DNA of 64,000 nucleotides. Origin: Epiperipatus broadwayi. Taxonomy: Eukaryota > Onychophora > Udeonychophora > Euonychophora > Peripatidae. Below are positions 37,291-50,159 of this stretch, piece after piece. The first letter of the stretch is position 1. Every line of letters starts with the position of its first letter. The stretch spans positions 702,501 through 766,500 of the forward strand of contig JAQFVV010000030.1 in NCBI GenBank assembly GCA_028023455.1. The letters run 5' to 3'. The notes beneath the pieces were generated by a model, which ran no database searches, was not told where the DNA came from, and was given only the letters and a program-made list of their open reading frames with translations. The position numbers were made by a program, and so were the translations under genes.

Positions 37291-37313
37291 TGGACGCCCT
37301 CCGTGGTGCTCGA
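37291..37313 (+). promoter_or_regulatory. Candidate primer-binding site (tRNA-Lys-like)
   Basis: TGGACGCCCTCCGTGGTGCT followed by CGA lies 13 bases after the 5' LTR. It resembles the complement of a tRNA-Lys 3' end (TGGCGCCCAACGTGGGGCTC): the TGG, CGCCC, CGTGG and GCTCGA blocks align with one inserted A and three mismatches. The offset from the LTR is larger than usual, so the call is tentative. Confidence 0.5.
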
Positions 37314-38388
37314 TGGAAGAAATCTCCCACACCCTGCAGAGTGAACGGAAGGAAACAGTTAAATGATAAAAATATTCAATTTTTTGTGTGTCGTTTGTCA
37401 TAATATCGATACGTATTTGGCGTATTAAAATGCGCAAGTGAAAATTATAGTAGTAAAACAAGTAATATAAATTTTTTTTTCCCTCACACAAAGGTTCAGT
37501 ATAGTACTCCCAAATATTGTTAAGAAACAGAGTGAAGATTTTTTTTTGAAAAGAGAGCGGAAGCAATTCGTGCGTGTAATTAATTAAAATAAATGAGTTA
37601 TTCCATAATGTTTTTGCGAGTTCATTCTTGTCGTTTAAATCATATGAAAAAATAAAGAAGTAGAATTAAGTCCAGTTCTAAAAAAATAAAAACGTGTACG
37701 CGTATATATATTTGTGTACGTATATATATATATATTTTCGTTTGTTGTGAAAAATATTTTTTGTGAAAAAAGAACAAAGAAGTAGGATCATTCTTGAGTT
37801 TTAAAAATAAAAACGTGTGTGCATATATATGTTGTAATATAAAAAAAAAAAAAACTTACCGGAGTCAGTATTAAATTTTTTTTGCATATATAAATCTTAA
37901 ATCAAAAATTATTAGGTCATATAAAAGTATATATTTGGGGATCAGTAGATTAAATTATCTATTGGTCACATGTTGCTGGCTGGCGCCTATCAAATAAATT
38001 TGTCAGCAAACATGTTTGTCCATACAGCAGTGGCGAGTGTTGTTTTAAAAGAGAGTAGGGTGGCATATATAAAAAGAGAGAATTACTGACAGAAATGAAA
38101 AAAAAAAAAAATATACTATGTTATGTACCCATTATGAATATGTATGTATTATAGGACTGAGGAGAACAGTGCGAACTGGGTGAAAGAAAGTTTTTTTTTC
38201 CCTGTATATTTTTAGTAATGATTTTAGACATGTCATATGATATTCCTAAATAAAGAAAAAAAAACGTAGATAACAAAAACCAGACTGAACGTAGGCGAAG
38301 GAAGAAAGAGAGAAAGGAAGTAAGCCACACAAACAGTATCAGCAGCGGAGGAGGATTTGGCACAAGGAGCAGGGATCAGTAACCTTTT

Positions 38389-39372
38389 ATGATATATATA
38401 AAAATCAAAGCGTTGTACAAAGCTGAATTTTTTATGTTGAAGACATTTATCAGTAAAAACGAAGAAGAAATGACAGAAATAGAAGGAAACAAACAGAGGG
38501 AGCACGATCGCGATGCGAAGTTTAACGCGATCCTCAGAGAGGGGAGAGAGGACAGGAAGATTATGATGATGATGTTGGAGAGGCTGGGAAGGATCGAGGA
38601 AGCATATGGCATCCAAGCCAACTCAAATCTAGAAAATGTAAAGCGTCAGCAAGAAATAAATCCCTCTGAAGACCCAAAAATAGAAAATGAAGATGACCAG
38701 GCCACACCAAAAGAAGTTGGGGACAGCAAGGAAAGCAATAGTGCGAGGAGTGGAGCAGAGGACACAGAACCTCAACCAACTAAAATAAGGTTGGAACCTC
38801 AGGAGATTAGAGTAGTGAATACAAATGCCAACTCTACTCAACAAAAATGTAAAGAATTAGATTTGACAGAGATTACTCATAGCCAAAGTTTTACTCTAGC
38901 AGATTTAGCTAAGAATGAAGAAAGTACTGAGGAAATGGTGGTTTCAAATTTACTGCAAGCCAGCCCATCCCAAAGTGATTATATCAGTTTACCACCATCT
39001 AATGGAGTGGCTGTATCGATGATGAAAAATATTAATAGAACAATACATACTGTTATGGATGAATCTTCTGAAATCATAATTAATGAGAAGTTATATTTTC
39101 ATAATAATTATAAAGATGTTCTGTGGAAAAGTGGATTAATGAAGACATCAAAGTTAAAGTTTAAAAATGATGCTGAATGGCCTCTTGATATGAAAACGAA
39201 GAAAGTGGACAGATCTTTAGTTGTGTACAATGCTGCCCATTTTAATAAAACCTATAATTATTTGTTTATGAAATATGATCAGAACAAAATTGATGAGGAG
39301 CTGAACTCATTAAACAGAAATAATAAACTTTGTTTTAAAGCATGGACATATGTTAAAAAAATAGTTTCATAA
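38389..39372 (+). CDS. Unrecognised Gag-like protein of the LTR element (327 aa)
   Basis: This is the longest real-looking frame in the window, with more balanced codon use and base composition than its surroundings. It starts at 38389. The in-frame Met codons at 38434 and 38470 are alternatives, and the last gives a more convincing start, MTEIEGNKQREHDRD. Residues about 25-75 are charged and heptad-like (MMMMLERLGRIEEAYG), suggesting a coiled coil. Residues 85-130 are acidic and low in complexity (NPSEDPKIENEDDQATPKEV). The second half is more globular (LADLAKNEESTEEM; HFNKTYNYLFMKYD). No zinc knuckle, protease or RT motif is seen. Position between a primer site and the 3' LTR suggests a structural Gag-type role, but I recognise no family. 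It might also be a captured host sequence. The frame ends right after an A7 run, and the coding pattern continues in another frame. Confidence 0.6.
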   Translation: MIYIKIKALYKAEFFMLKTFISKNEEEMTEIEGNKQREHDRDAKFNAILREGREDRKIMMMMLERLGRIEEAYGIQANSNLENVKRQQEINPSEDPKIENEDDQATPKEVGDSKESNSARSGAEDTEPQPTKIRLEPQEIRVVNTNANSTQQKCKELDLTEITHSQSFTLADLAKNEESTEEMVVSNLLQASPSQSDYISLPPSNGVAVSMMKNINRTIHTVMDESSEIIINEKLYFHNNYKDVLWKSGLMKTSKLKFKNDAEWPLDMKTKKVDRSLVVYNAAHFNKTYNYLFMKYDQNKIDEELNSLNRNNKLCFKAWTYVKKIVS

Positions 39373-39596
39373 AAAATGGAGAAAAACTTCTCAACTCCCA
39401 AAGTGAAAATGTTATAATGGATGCCATTAGATCACAGAAAGTTAGAGAAATTCTTTTAAAGCAAGATACTTTTAATAATGAACAATATAATAATATACCA
39501 AAGCACAATATTGTGACCGCTTTTGCTATTTTAGTAAGAGATCTAAAAAGACATACCTATAAACCTTATATACCTCCCGACCCAGGGAAAAGGTAG
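39357..39596 (+). pseudogene. Continuation of the Gag-like frame in the -1 frame
   Basis: Starting within the A7 run at 39355-39361, the -1 frame is open for about 80 codons and ends at a TAG at 39594-39596. It has the same style of composition as the upstream protein, including DAIRSQKVREILLKQDTF and a proline-rich end, YKPYIPPDPGKR. This is probably the true C-terminus, separated by a one-base indel in the homopolymer or by programmed slippage. The run is not in the register of a classic X-XXY-YYZ slippery heptamer, so I favour an indel. Confidence 0.6.
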
Positions 39597-39840
39597 AGAT
39601 ATACAAAATGATAACCCGGAAAATGACCACTATGACATGCACATGATGATGAGAAAAGGAATTACGGTAATATACCCACCTTTGTAAATATTAAGTTCAA
39701 ACCCTCACCCAGACTGTTCTCCAAGGTCAAATCAATAAAAAAAAAATCAATTATGTAAAAAAATGAATGGAAAAACTGTTAATCAGAAATTATGTATAAT
39801 CATTTTTTTTTGTTGTTTTTTTTTATAAAGTGACAAGAAA

Positions 39841-42487
39841 TGAAACAGACAGATCGGAGAACCGATCTTCGTTTCAGGTGTTTTTATGTACGGTAATTCA
39901 AACCACTGTTCGCCCGCAGTGAGATTTTGTCTATTTTAATTTATAATAAAAATTAATTATATATTTTATAGTTTATTAGTCAATGTGTAAAGATGCCGTA
40001 TATAAATGTCGCAAACCATGAAATAATATTTGTGTGTGCGTGGTTTGCGAATTTATATCATTTAATTTAAAGTTTCAGTGCGGGCGTATTTGTTTTAAAT
40101 TTTAGTTTTAAAATTGTATAAAGTCGTTTAAAAATACTGATCAAAAATCACATTCCTTTGATCAGTGTTTTTAATTAAAATCTAATTGCACAAATGTACA
40201 AAGCAATTAAGTTGTATTCAAAATTAGTAAGGAATTTTATATGTAATTACTATGTCAATTTGAAAATAACGTATTAAATTAAAAGATTGCTAAAAACAGA
40301 TAATTGATTATTGGTCAAGCTGCATCGCTAGAGGCTAGAGAAAGTAGGCGGAGCCTAAAACAAAAACAAGTCGGAAAGGTCAGCAGTGGCTATTTTAGAA
40401 AAAAACTTACATTCTAACTTTGGTCGTGTTTGAGAGAGGTAGTCTCGAGACAACACAGCAGTTAATAATAATTCAAATATCTTATTAAGAAGTTTACCAG
40501 TGAATCGCCATGTTCATGGGCTAATTGCCAGGAGCTGGTCTCTGCCTGCCAATATGGATCCTCGTGCCGCTGTTTGATCATGTTTCATATACTTCAGAAT
40601 TTCCAACTTCCAATCTCAAAATTTACAATGCCTTACAAATAACTTTCAAAAATGCGCGCCTACGTTACAAGCCAAGCTGGATGAAGAAAAAGAGAACTTT
40701 GTTACACGAACTTTAATTTTCTTCCGTGCTTAATATTATTAATCAAGTGAATCATATGTAAGTCTTTATATCATTTATAATGCTATTATTTAACCTGTCA
40801 GTAAATTTTCTTTTCTTTTTAACCCTCTGCTCTAGTCTTTAGAAATAATTTATAACATTTGTAATTAATCGTAATAATCATTTAAATGAATGCATTTATA
40901 TTGTTTTGTGTATTGCTTATTCCATAAACAAACGATGCCAATAGTAAACTAGTGTACTATAACGATCAAGTTATTTTAAAAGTAATCCCACCTTCTGAAT
41001 TAAATATTCTTTCACATTCCGAGTTGATAAATGTTAAGTCACTTTATTATTCTATGTTAAGTTATTATAAAATTACAATCTAAGTTTCAATATTAAATAT
41101 ATATAATAGTTTCAAAGTGTTCATTAATGTTATGTATAATATGAGAAATAATTCACTGAATAATTTGATACTATCGCTACCGCTTGTTAACCCGGAGGGT
41201 TAGAGTTTCAGAGTAAATTTAACTAATCTTTGTTCTCACCGTCAGTTAATTTCGCTATGTTTTTATTGGGATAAGGATCTCAGCCTGTGGCGTAGAAACA
41301 GACAAATAGTTTCCAGGTTTTATATAATTTCTTTTAAAAAAAATCCGCTTCAAGTATTCGTCCTTCACGTCTGTGGCAATGCCTTCCCTTCGCTGAAGTT
41401 AGCGTCTCGCCATTCTACCATTGGGGAATGAAAGCAGTTTTTCTTTCCCGGTAATCTCTTGGATCACCGGGGTTCGAAATGACTCCGGCTGGTTGTCGTG
41501 TCCCGGAACTACTTGGGGGCATTAAGCCTTGTCAAAGTACAAGCCGCCCGGTATTCCGTTAATGCACCGCAATTGATTACTGTAGGGCTCTTGAATATAG
41601 GCAACCACCAGTTCATATATTTTCCACGTCGTATTTATATAAAACCACCAGTTCATATATTTTCCACGTCGTATTTATATAAAACCACCAGTTCATATAT
41701 TTTCCACGTCGTATTTATATAAAACCACCAGTTCATCTATCTTCCATGTCGTATTTATATAAAACCACCAGCACATCTATCTCTTATGTCGTATTTATAT
41801 AAAACCACCTCCACTGTTCGTCTACGTTTCGGCTCGAGCCTATTCAAATAAAATAAGTAAACAAAAATCTTTAGATAAATATTTTTTCCAATGCTCTAAT
41901 ACTCTGATTCTCTTAACCACCTGTCAATTATTTAACTATCCAGCTATTGGCATAAGTTTGTTTACTAAATAAAACGTTTACTAAAGACTAGTAGCCAAAT
42001 ACAAGAGGATTTATGAAGTCTTACCGTACTGTATAACACTATATTTATATGCTGTATATTTCTATTATATAACATTATATTCGTGTGCTTTCTATTTGTC
42101 TTATTTAACACTATATTTATATGCTTTATATTTTGCTTATTAAACACTCTATTTAATCTTAATCTTTGTGTCCTCCACCTTATTACTCTCTAAGTCTATT
42201 TAGCCACTTACTGTCTGTATTGGCAACTTAAATATATACGTTACATGAATGACCGTCCAGTATCTAGAGTCTAATAAACTTATACATCATTAACTGTAAG
42301 AATTTAGTCCATGTCCTAAGCTGAGCTAGAAAAGGGATAACCCTGTGCTGGTGTAAAGTCATCATCGGTTGGTCATGCCGGGGTTTGGGTTTGAATTCAG
42401 TTGGCGTTTTGGGAATTTATTCTTAAACGTGGACTGGGTTTGAACTCGGGTACTGTGTATGAGTAAGCGTGGTGGATTTATACCGGT

Positions 42488-42490
<3 letters not shown>
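39841..42490 (+). repeat. 3' LTR (2650 bp)
   Basis: Nearly identical to the 5' LTR, with the same TG...CA ends. Differences include T to C near 40081, C to T near 41165, one extra A in the run near 41340 and one missing T near 42256. A short purine-rich stretch (AAAGTGACAAGAAA) just before it may be the polypurine tract. Confidence 0.92.
41605..41804 (+). repeat. Five 40-bp tandem units in 3' LTR
   Basis: Same array as in the 5' LTR. The third unit here reads TTCATATATTTT, like units 1-2, whereas in the 5' LTR it reads TTCATCTATTTT. The fifth has CAGCACATC instead of CAGTACATC. Confidence 0.9.

Positions 42491-42547
<57 letters not shown>
42491..42547. repeat. (TA)n directly after the LTR element
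   Basis: About 28 TA units begin at the base after the terminal CA of the 3' LTR. Together with the TATATATAT before the element, this shows insertion within a (TA)n tract. Confidence 0.95.
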
Positions 42548-42551
<4 letters not shown>

Positions 42552-42984
42552 CTAATTTACCAGCAAAATTCAATAACATGATTTTTACTTTAGCATAGTG
42601 CTGTTTAATAACATTATAAATATTGTTGTCACTATGTTATAGTGACCACATTGCATTCTTATTGCACTATTCTTGCATGTGGCTACAATTTCACGCAAAG
42701 GTTAACACTTATGATAAACAAAAAAATGCAATTCTTACTACTGATCATAATATAAAAAAATATGAGAATATTTTTTTAAATACAACAATTATTATTATTT
42801 GCATATCTACGGATTATATTATTATTATTTTTATAATGACAATTGTCTTTTTTTGATATTAAACCAATATAACAATACATGGTAATACATTTTTCATAAA
42901 ATGTTGCCTCTTAGTGTAAGACATAATAATCCATGGATGCTAAAAGAATAGTAGATGAAAATCTCTATCAATTACTTTTTCATA

Positions 42985-43310
42985 TAATATCATTAGACTC
43001 CAGAGTTATCAGATATAAATTTCTCCTGAAGAAAGTCATAAACTAGAAACAATTGTGGGGATATTGAATAAATAGGCAGTAGATAGAGTTTTGATGTTCT
43101 AACATATTGGCATTTACTGATTACTATGGCTAATAATAAGTGGCAATATTGTATAAAAAATATCAATGGGTTTAACAGACTGTGTAAGAACAAGAAGTAG
43201 TGATCACATGATGTTATAATAGTTTAATACCAAACTGAGCCAAAATATGATGATGACTATGATTATTTAAATAAACAAAATACAAAAATATAGAGTTATA
43301 GAACTGAATT
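42985..43310 (+). repeat. Hammerhead-like repeat family, copy 1
   Basis: First of five diverged copies. Shared landmarks are CTGAAGAAAGTCATAAACTA followed by GAAAC (43026-43050), a (T)GGATATTGAATAAA-like stretch, CATTTACTGATTACTATGGC, GGCAATATTGTAT, and TAGTGATCACATGATGTTA at about 43198-43216. CTGAAGA...GAAAC matches the two invariant blocks of the hammerhead ribozyme (CUGANGA and GAAA), though the stem between them is poor here. Confidence 0.65.
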
Positions 43311-43700
43311 CAGAACTGTATTTTTAGATTGGGTTTCAAGCTTTATAATTAACTAAATAAATGAAATATGATTGCTAGAGGGAAAAAATAAATCAAAAGA
43401 TTTAAGAGCAGTATTCTCACCTCTAAGGTTCATTTAATAAAAGCTGTAAGCTACAAAGTAGTCTGAAGATAGTGTATGAATAGACAATAGACATACATTT
43501 TAATGTGTAACCTTCTATCAACCACTCATTACTATGACTTGTACTAGATAGCAATATTGTATGAAGAATTTTGGTACTGTAGTTTTATAAGTATAAAATA
43601 TAGTAATCATGTGATGTTACAGTAATTTTATATCAATACAAGCAATAGGATGATGTTAACTATGGTTATTATAACCCAAACATTCAAAATTTATAAATAA
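43311..43700 (+). repeat. Hammerhead-like repeat family, copy 2
   Basis: Arranged in tandem with copy 1 at a period of about 405 bp. Landmarks are AAGCTGTAAGCTACAAAGTAGTCTGAAGA split over 43441-43469, CACTCATTACTATGACTTGT, TAGCAATATTGTATGAAGAA and AGTAATCATGTGATGTTA. The CUGANGA block is lost (TAATAAA). Confidence 0.65.
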
Positions 43701-43739
43701 TGAACTGGGATAAGTTTTTTATGACTATACATATAAATT

Positions 43740-44360
43740 ATTTGGGAATAAAAATACATTATTACTTCCAATTTTAGCCACTTCTGAAAAATTGAAAAAA
43801 AAATAAATATAAAAATAACTTCATATGTATTGGAAAATAATAAATGTTTTTATTTAATTAAACAGGAATTAATATAAATACAAAAAGTTGCATAATTTAT
43901 TGTGAATCTTCTTCAGACATCCTTTAACTTTCAACATCAAATTTCAGAATGTGAATTCTCATCTTCACTATTTCAATGACTGCATAATTTCCAATGATTT
44001 CAGTGCACGATTTAACTTTTGTTTTCAATTTAGCATCAAATGTAAATCATTTTCCATCTTTAGAGGTTATGGGCAATGAAAAAACTGGAAATTAAAATAC
44101 AGCCAGATATAATATGATTCTACACAGTTGATATCGAAATGCAACTGTGTTAATTCAGAAAAATATGATTGAGAAACTATATATAAATTGCTATCAACAG
44201 TCATAATACTGTTCAGATGTGTAGATTGTAAAGCAAAGTTCTGATCATTGGAGAGTAGGACATTGTCAGAATTATGACATAAATATTCACTTTGAATTTA
44301 AGTCACACCTTAATTTTACATTTTCAAAATTTGAATAGAAACTGCAAATTAAATTCAAAA
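43740..44360. other. AT-rich spacer between repeat copies
   Basis: I see no feature in this stretch beyond ordinary AT-rich sequence. Confidence 0.4.
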
Positions 44361-44660
44361 TAATATGATATTATTATAGTTTTAGTTTAGGCTCATATTT
44401 TTATAATTAACGAAAAATAAAAGGTTGCTGCTGGAGGAAAGCATTAGTTTAAAAAATCTACATGTGGTGTTGTTAGATACAAGCCTCTTACTGATGAAAG
44501 CCATAAGCTAAAAACTAGTCTGCAGATATTGGATGAGTAAAGTAGATAGATATTAAGATGTACTAAACCTTTAGCATCCATTGATTATTATAACTTGTCC
44601 TAGAAGGTGATATTGTATGGAAAAAGTTGCTATTGTATTGTTATGTTATTTTATCTTTTT
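44361..44660 (+). repeat. Hammerhead-like repeat family, copy 3 (best core)
   Basis: The core at 44491-44520 reads CTGATGAAAGCCATAAGCTA then AAAACTAGTC. It has a perfect CUGAUGA, a stem II of AAGC/GCTA type, AAAAC where GAAAC is expected, and TAGTC, giving a minimal stem III ending GUC. Then come GCATCCATTGATTATTATAA and AAGGTGATATTGTATGGA, as in copies 1-2. Confidence 0.65.
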
Positions 44661-45388
44661 GATTTCAAATAAAATTGGTTTATAATGAAATAATCTTCAC
44701 TAATAACTTTATGTTTTTGGTCTCCTAGCTTTTTTTACTTCTTAATGTCTCACTATAAGACAACCGTTAATGTTATTTCTATTATTTTTCATAATATGAC
44801 TCATTTTACTTAAATTAGAAGTTTGAGAGCCTTCTTAAGTTATATAATATGATTATTAATTGAATAAAGCATAATAATTTTTAATTGACTTTAGATTGCA
44901 TACATCAATCTCATTGTAATTGGTTATTACTCTTTCGACATATTATACTTTTTTGTGTGATAGGTCAGCTGCAATTATATCCTCTCATTGGTATTATTTT
45001 AATTTAAATAATTTTTCTGAATTTAAACTTATTGTCACTTCTTACCTAAAATAATATAACACATTTATTATTCTATTAATGCAAAGCTGACTACTTTTGT
45101 ACTTTTGTAATAAATTTATATTTTTTCAAGAAGACACTGAAAATTTCAAATTTAATTAGTATTTATCTTATTTCTTTGTTTCAAACTTGAAATGAACATT
45201 TTTTTTTTTGGTTACCAAATATTAAAATGCTAAACAGTTTAAGATCAAATGTTTTAGTGCTGATATCTAAATATCTCCACGTAAAGGGTCAATGTATTAA
45301 ACTGTAGCAAATTTTAGAGTAATAGTACTCATCCCATCTGTATGTGCTTATATTTTAGGTTGTGTTGTAATTATATTACTTTAACTTA

Positions 45389-46069
45389 TGTTATATATAA
45401 AGGTCACAAATAAACTCTTAACAAGCTTTGCAGAATATCCCCAACCCAGACCAGTTTCTGCTATTGAAATCCTCAGTGAAGTGCTAGGATATTCAAGCAT
45501 TAGATTAAAAATACCAGGACAAACCCAGTGTGTTATCTAATTGTTAACTATTAAGTAAAAAATCTAAAATTTTCAGTCATCTATATGTCTTCCAATCCGA
45601 ATATATAACTTAAATAGTCATATGGGACTGACAAAGTTCAGATACACCATATAGTAATTGCTTTAGCAATATAAAATTACCAAAACATTAATAGCAAAAA
45701 ATAAAATTACAAAAAAAAAATCAAGTTGGACATCACATGACCTAATTTACCAAGCTTGTATTACAACTGTTATATATAGAGTTTTCAAATAAGCTTCTAA
45801 CAAGCTTTGCAGAATATCCCCAACCTAGACTGGTTTCTGTTAATGGCATTCTGAGTACAGTGCTAGAATATTCAAGCATTAGATTAAAAATACTAGCTTG
45901 TAAATACAAGCTTGTTAAATTAAGTCATGTAACATCTGACTTGATTTTTTTTTTTATTTTCTTTTTTTATATTAAGGTTTTGTTGATTTTATAATGCTAA
46001 AGCTATTAATATATGGTGTATCTGAAATTAGTTCAGTCTCATATGGCTATTTATGTTAGATATAATTCT
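45389..46069. repeat. Composite of direct and inverted repeats
   Basis: A direct repeat of about 125 bp occurs at 45389-45515 and 45769-45893 (shared AACAAGCTTTGCAGAATATC and TATTCAAGCATTAGATTAAA). An inverted repeat of about 165 bp flanks the second copy: 45599-45764 on the left and 45903-46069 on the right (shared, after complementing, CAGATACACCATAT and ACAAGCTTG). The second direct-repeat unit therefore forms the loop of a large foldback. Mismatches are scattered, so it is not recent. No coding capacity. Confidence 0.8.
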
Positions 46070-46794
46070 TAAGAGATAAGTATGTTTTTGATAAATCATC
46101 TGCCTAGTTTTGGTAAAAATTGCTGACTTTTATTCTTATTTTGGCAACTAATTTCTACTATTTTTCCTACAATTTATATTTTGAAAAACCTTTAATCAAA
46201 AAAAAAAGATATATTTATATAATGTCTGAGTTTTAAATTAATTTTTGCCTAACATTTTTGCCATTCTTTTATTGTTTTCTACTTCTGTTTTGTTAATATA
46301 CTTTATTTTTATTGAAAAGAACAATGTGGTATTTTTAATATTTTTCTTCTGTATGTGGAATGTGTTTAAGTATTCTTTACAAAGCTTTTATAATGCCATT
46401 AAATTATATGTAAGATAGTACACTTGAATGAAAAAATAAATACAATTAGATTAATAATACCATAGACCTATGTTTAATAAATAATTAAATTTATAACTGG
46501 ATCAAAGCTGATACTTTAATGCCAGCTTAATAAGTGATAAGTAATACTCATCAACATATTGATTAAAAATGGAGAGGGTTAAATGTGTCAATACAAAATT
46601 TTGATACTTGTAGATCAAATTGTATTAATTTGATATTAACAAGTATGAAGTAAATAGTGAAGAATGTGTAAGAAGTTGTGCCATTAAACAATTTTCAGTC
46701 AGAGATTTGTCTTAAACTGATATGCTCTTATAGATGTCATTATTCATAAGTTTTATATAGCAGTAGAATTAATAGTAACAAATTGTCAGTAGTG

Positions 46795-46935
46795 CTACCT
46801 AGCACATGCCTTAGTAATCAATGGATGCAGAAAAGTTTGTGCATAAAATCCCTATCCAGTGCCTAATCATCAAATATCACCAACTTAGTTTGCTTTGTGG
46901 CTTTCATCATTTGGGAGATTTGGTTGTGATAACAT
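46795..46935 (-). repeat. Hammerhead-like repeat family, copy 4 (inverted)
   Basis: On the minus strand it reads ATGATGAAAGCCACAAAGCA then AACTAAG (46910-46884), followed by GGATTTTATGCACAAAC and GCATCCATTGATTACTAAGG. This parallels copy 3 (CTGATGAAAGCCATAAGCTA; GCATCCATTGATTATTATAA). Confidence 0.6.
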
Positions 46936-46959
46936 TGCATCTAGATTGAATGTTTTAAT

Positions 46960-47150
46960 GCAACCTTCCAAAAGCCACCTTTTACACATTTAGATGGGGA
47001 TTTTATGCATAAATCTTCATGAATTTATTGCATACTAAAGTTTGCATTGAGTGGCACTATTTTTTGAGGGTTTTTACTGCCTATAACAGCTTATGCAAGC
47101 AGCAGAAATAGTGATCATGTGATGCAGAAGTAGAATTGTGATGAAAGGTC
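46960..47150 (+). repeat. Hammerhead-like repeat family, copy 5
   Basis: Head to head with copy 4. Shared landmarks are AAAAGCCACCTTTTACACAT, GATGGGGATTTTATGCATAA, GAGTGGCACTATT and AATAGTGATCATGTGATGC, the last matching copy 1. The catalytic-core part is decayed. Confidence 0.55.
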
Positions 47151-47159
47151 ATTTGATAT

Positions 47160-49766
<2,607 letters not shown>

Positions 49767-49781
49767 AATTGTTCATCTTTT

Positions 49782-49858
49782 TTTTTTATGTGTCAAAGCG
49801 TCGGCCTGGAAGCGAACCCCGGGACAACTGCTTGTAAACTCGACCATCAACGCTTGGC
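49782..49858 (-). mobile_element. 77-bp tRNA-derived retroposon with target duplication
   Basis: On the minus strand the insert starts GCCAAGCGTTGATGGTCGAG, continues through CCCGGGGTTCGCTTCCAGG and GCCGACGCTTTGAC, and ends in an A-rich tail. GGTTCGCTTCC matches a tRNA B box / T-arm, and GATGGTCGAGTTTA resembles an A box. The ends pair as an acceptor-like stem (AAGCGT with ACGCTTT). The 15-bp sequence AATTGTTCATCTTTT occurs on both sides (49767-49781 and 49859-49873), a clean target-site duplication. It is far more GC-rich than its surroundings, so it is recent. The length is short for a SINE. It may be a tRNA retropseudogene or a minimal SINE moved by LINE machinery. Confidence 0.85.
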
Positions 49859-50111
49859 AATTGTTCATCTTTTGCATGAATAGACTATTTAATTCCAGAT
49901 TAAACAATTTTCAAGAAAATTTTTATAAATTTCTTACTTGAATTTTAAATTGACATTTATTTGATTATCATTAGTGTAACAGTGGGATGGAAATTTCTCA
50001 CTCAGAAATACTTTATTTTATTTTATATATAGACAACTTTCATATTTCTCCATTCTTTTTTCTTTCATAAATAATTTCATATAAATAAAGATACAATAAA
50101 AGACAAATAAC

Positions 50112-50156
50112 CTCCAAGATGCATTTTGTGCTGAACCAGCACTCATCAGGTGGGCC
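50112..50156 (-). ncRNA. Hammerhead-ribozyme-like relic
   Basis: On the minus strand: CTGATGA (50149-50143), then a perfect six-pair stem II GTGCTG-GTT-CAGCAC (50142-50128), then AAAA where GAAA is expected. A minimal stem III, AT-GC-ATC (two pairs, two-base loop), ends in UC. Stem I keeps three pairs (ACC with GGT-type, 50151-50153 with 50114-50116). One invariant G is replaced by A, so cleavage is probably lost. Minimal hammerheads of this shape are known from Penelope-like elements. Confidence 0.55.
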
Positions 50157-50159
50157 AGG

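Larger units (their letters stand above)
34628..42490 (+). mobile_element. Young LTR retrotransposon, 7863 bp, apparently non-autonomous
   Basis: Two direct repeats of exactly 2650 bp (34628-37277 and 39841-42490) begin TG and end CA. They enclose 2563 bp of internal sequence. By eye I count about 14 substitutions and two compensating single-base indels between the LTRs (roughly 0.5%), so the insertion is recent. The element sits inside (TA)n: TATATATAT precedes it and 57 bp of (TA)n follow it, which hides any short target duplication. The interior carries a tRNA-Lys-like primer-binding site near the left LTR and one 327-aa Gag-like frame with a short extension in another frame. No protease, reverse transcriptase, RNase H or integrase motif is visible. 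It would need enzymes from a relative. A Gypsy-type affiliation is suggested only by the tRNA-Lys-like primer site. Confidence 0.9.

Noticed and set aside
38121-38844. Several minus-strand frames of 71-127 aa
   Set aside because: Shadows of the 327-aa plus-strand frame; the overlap lies in its charged coiled-coil part.
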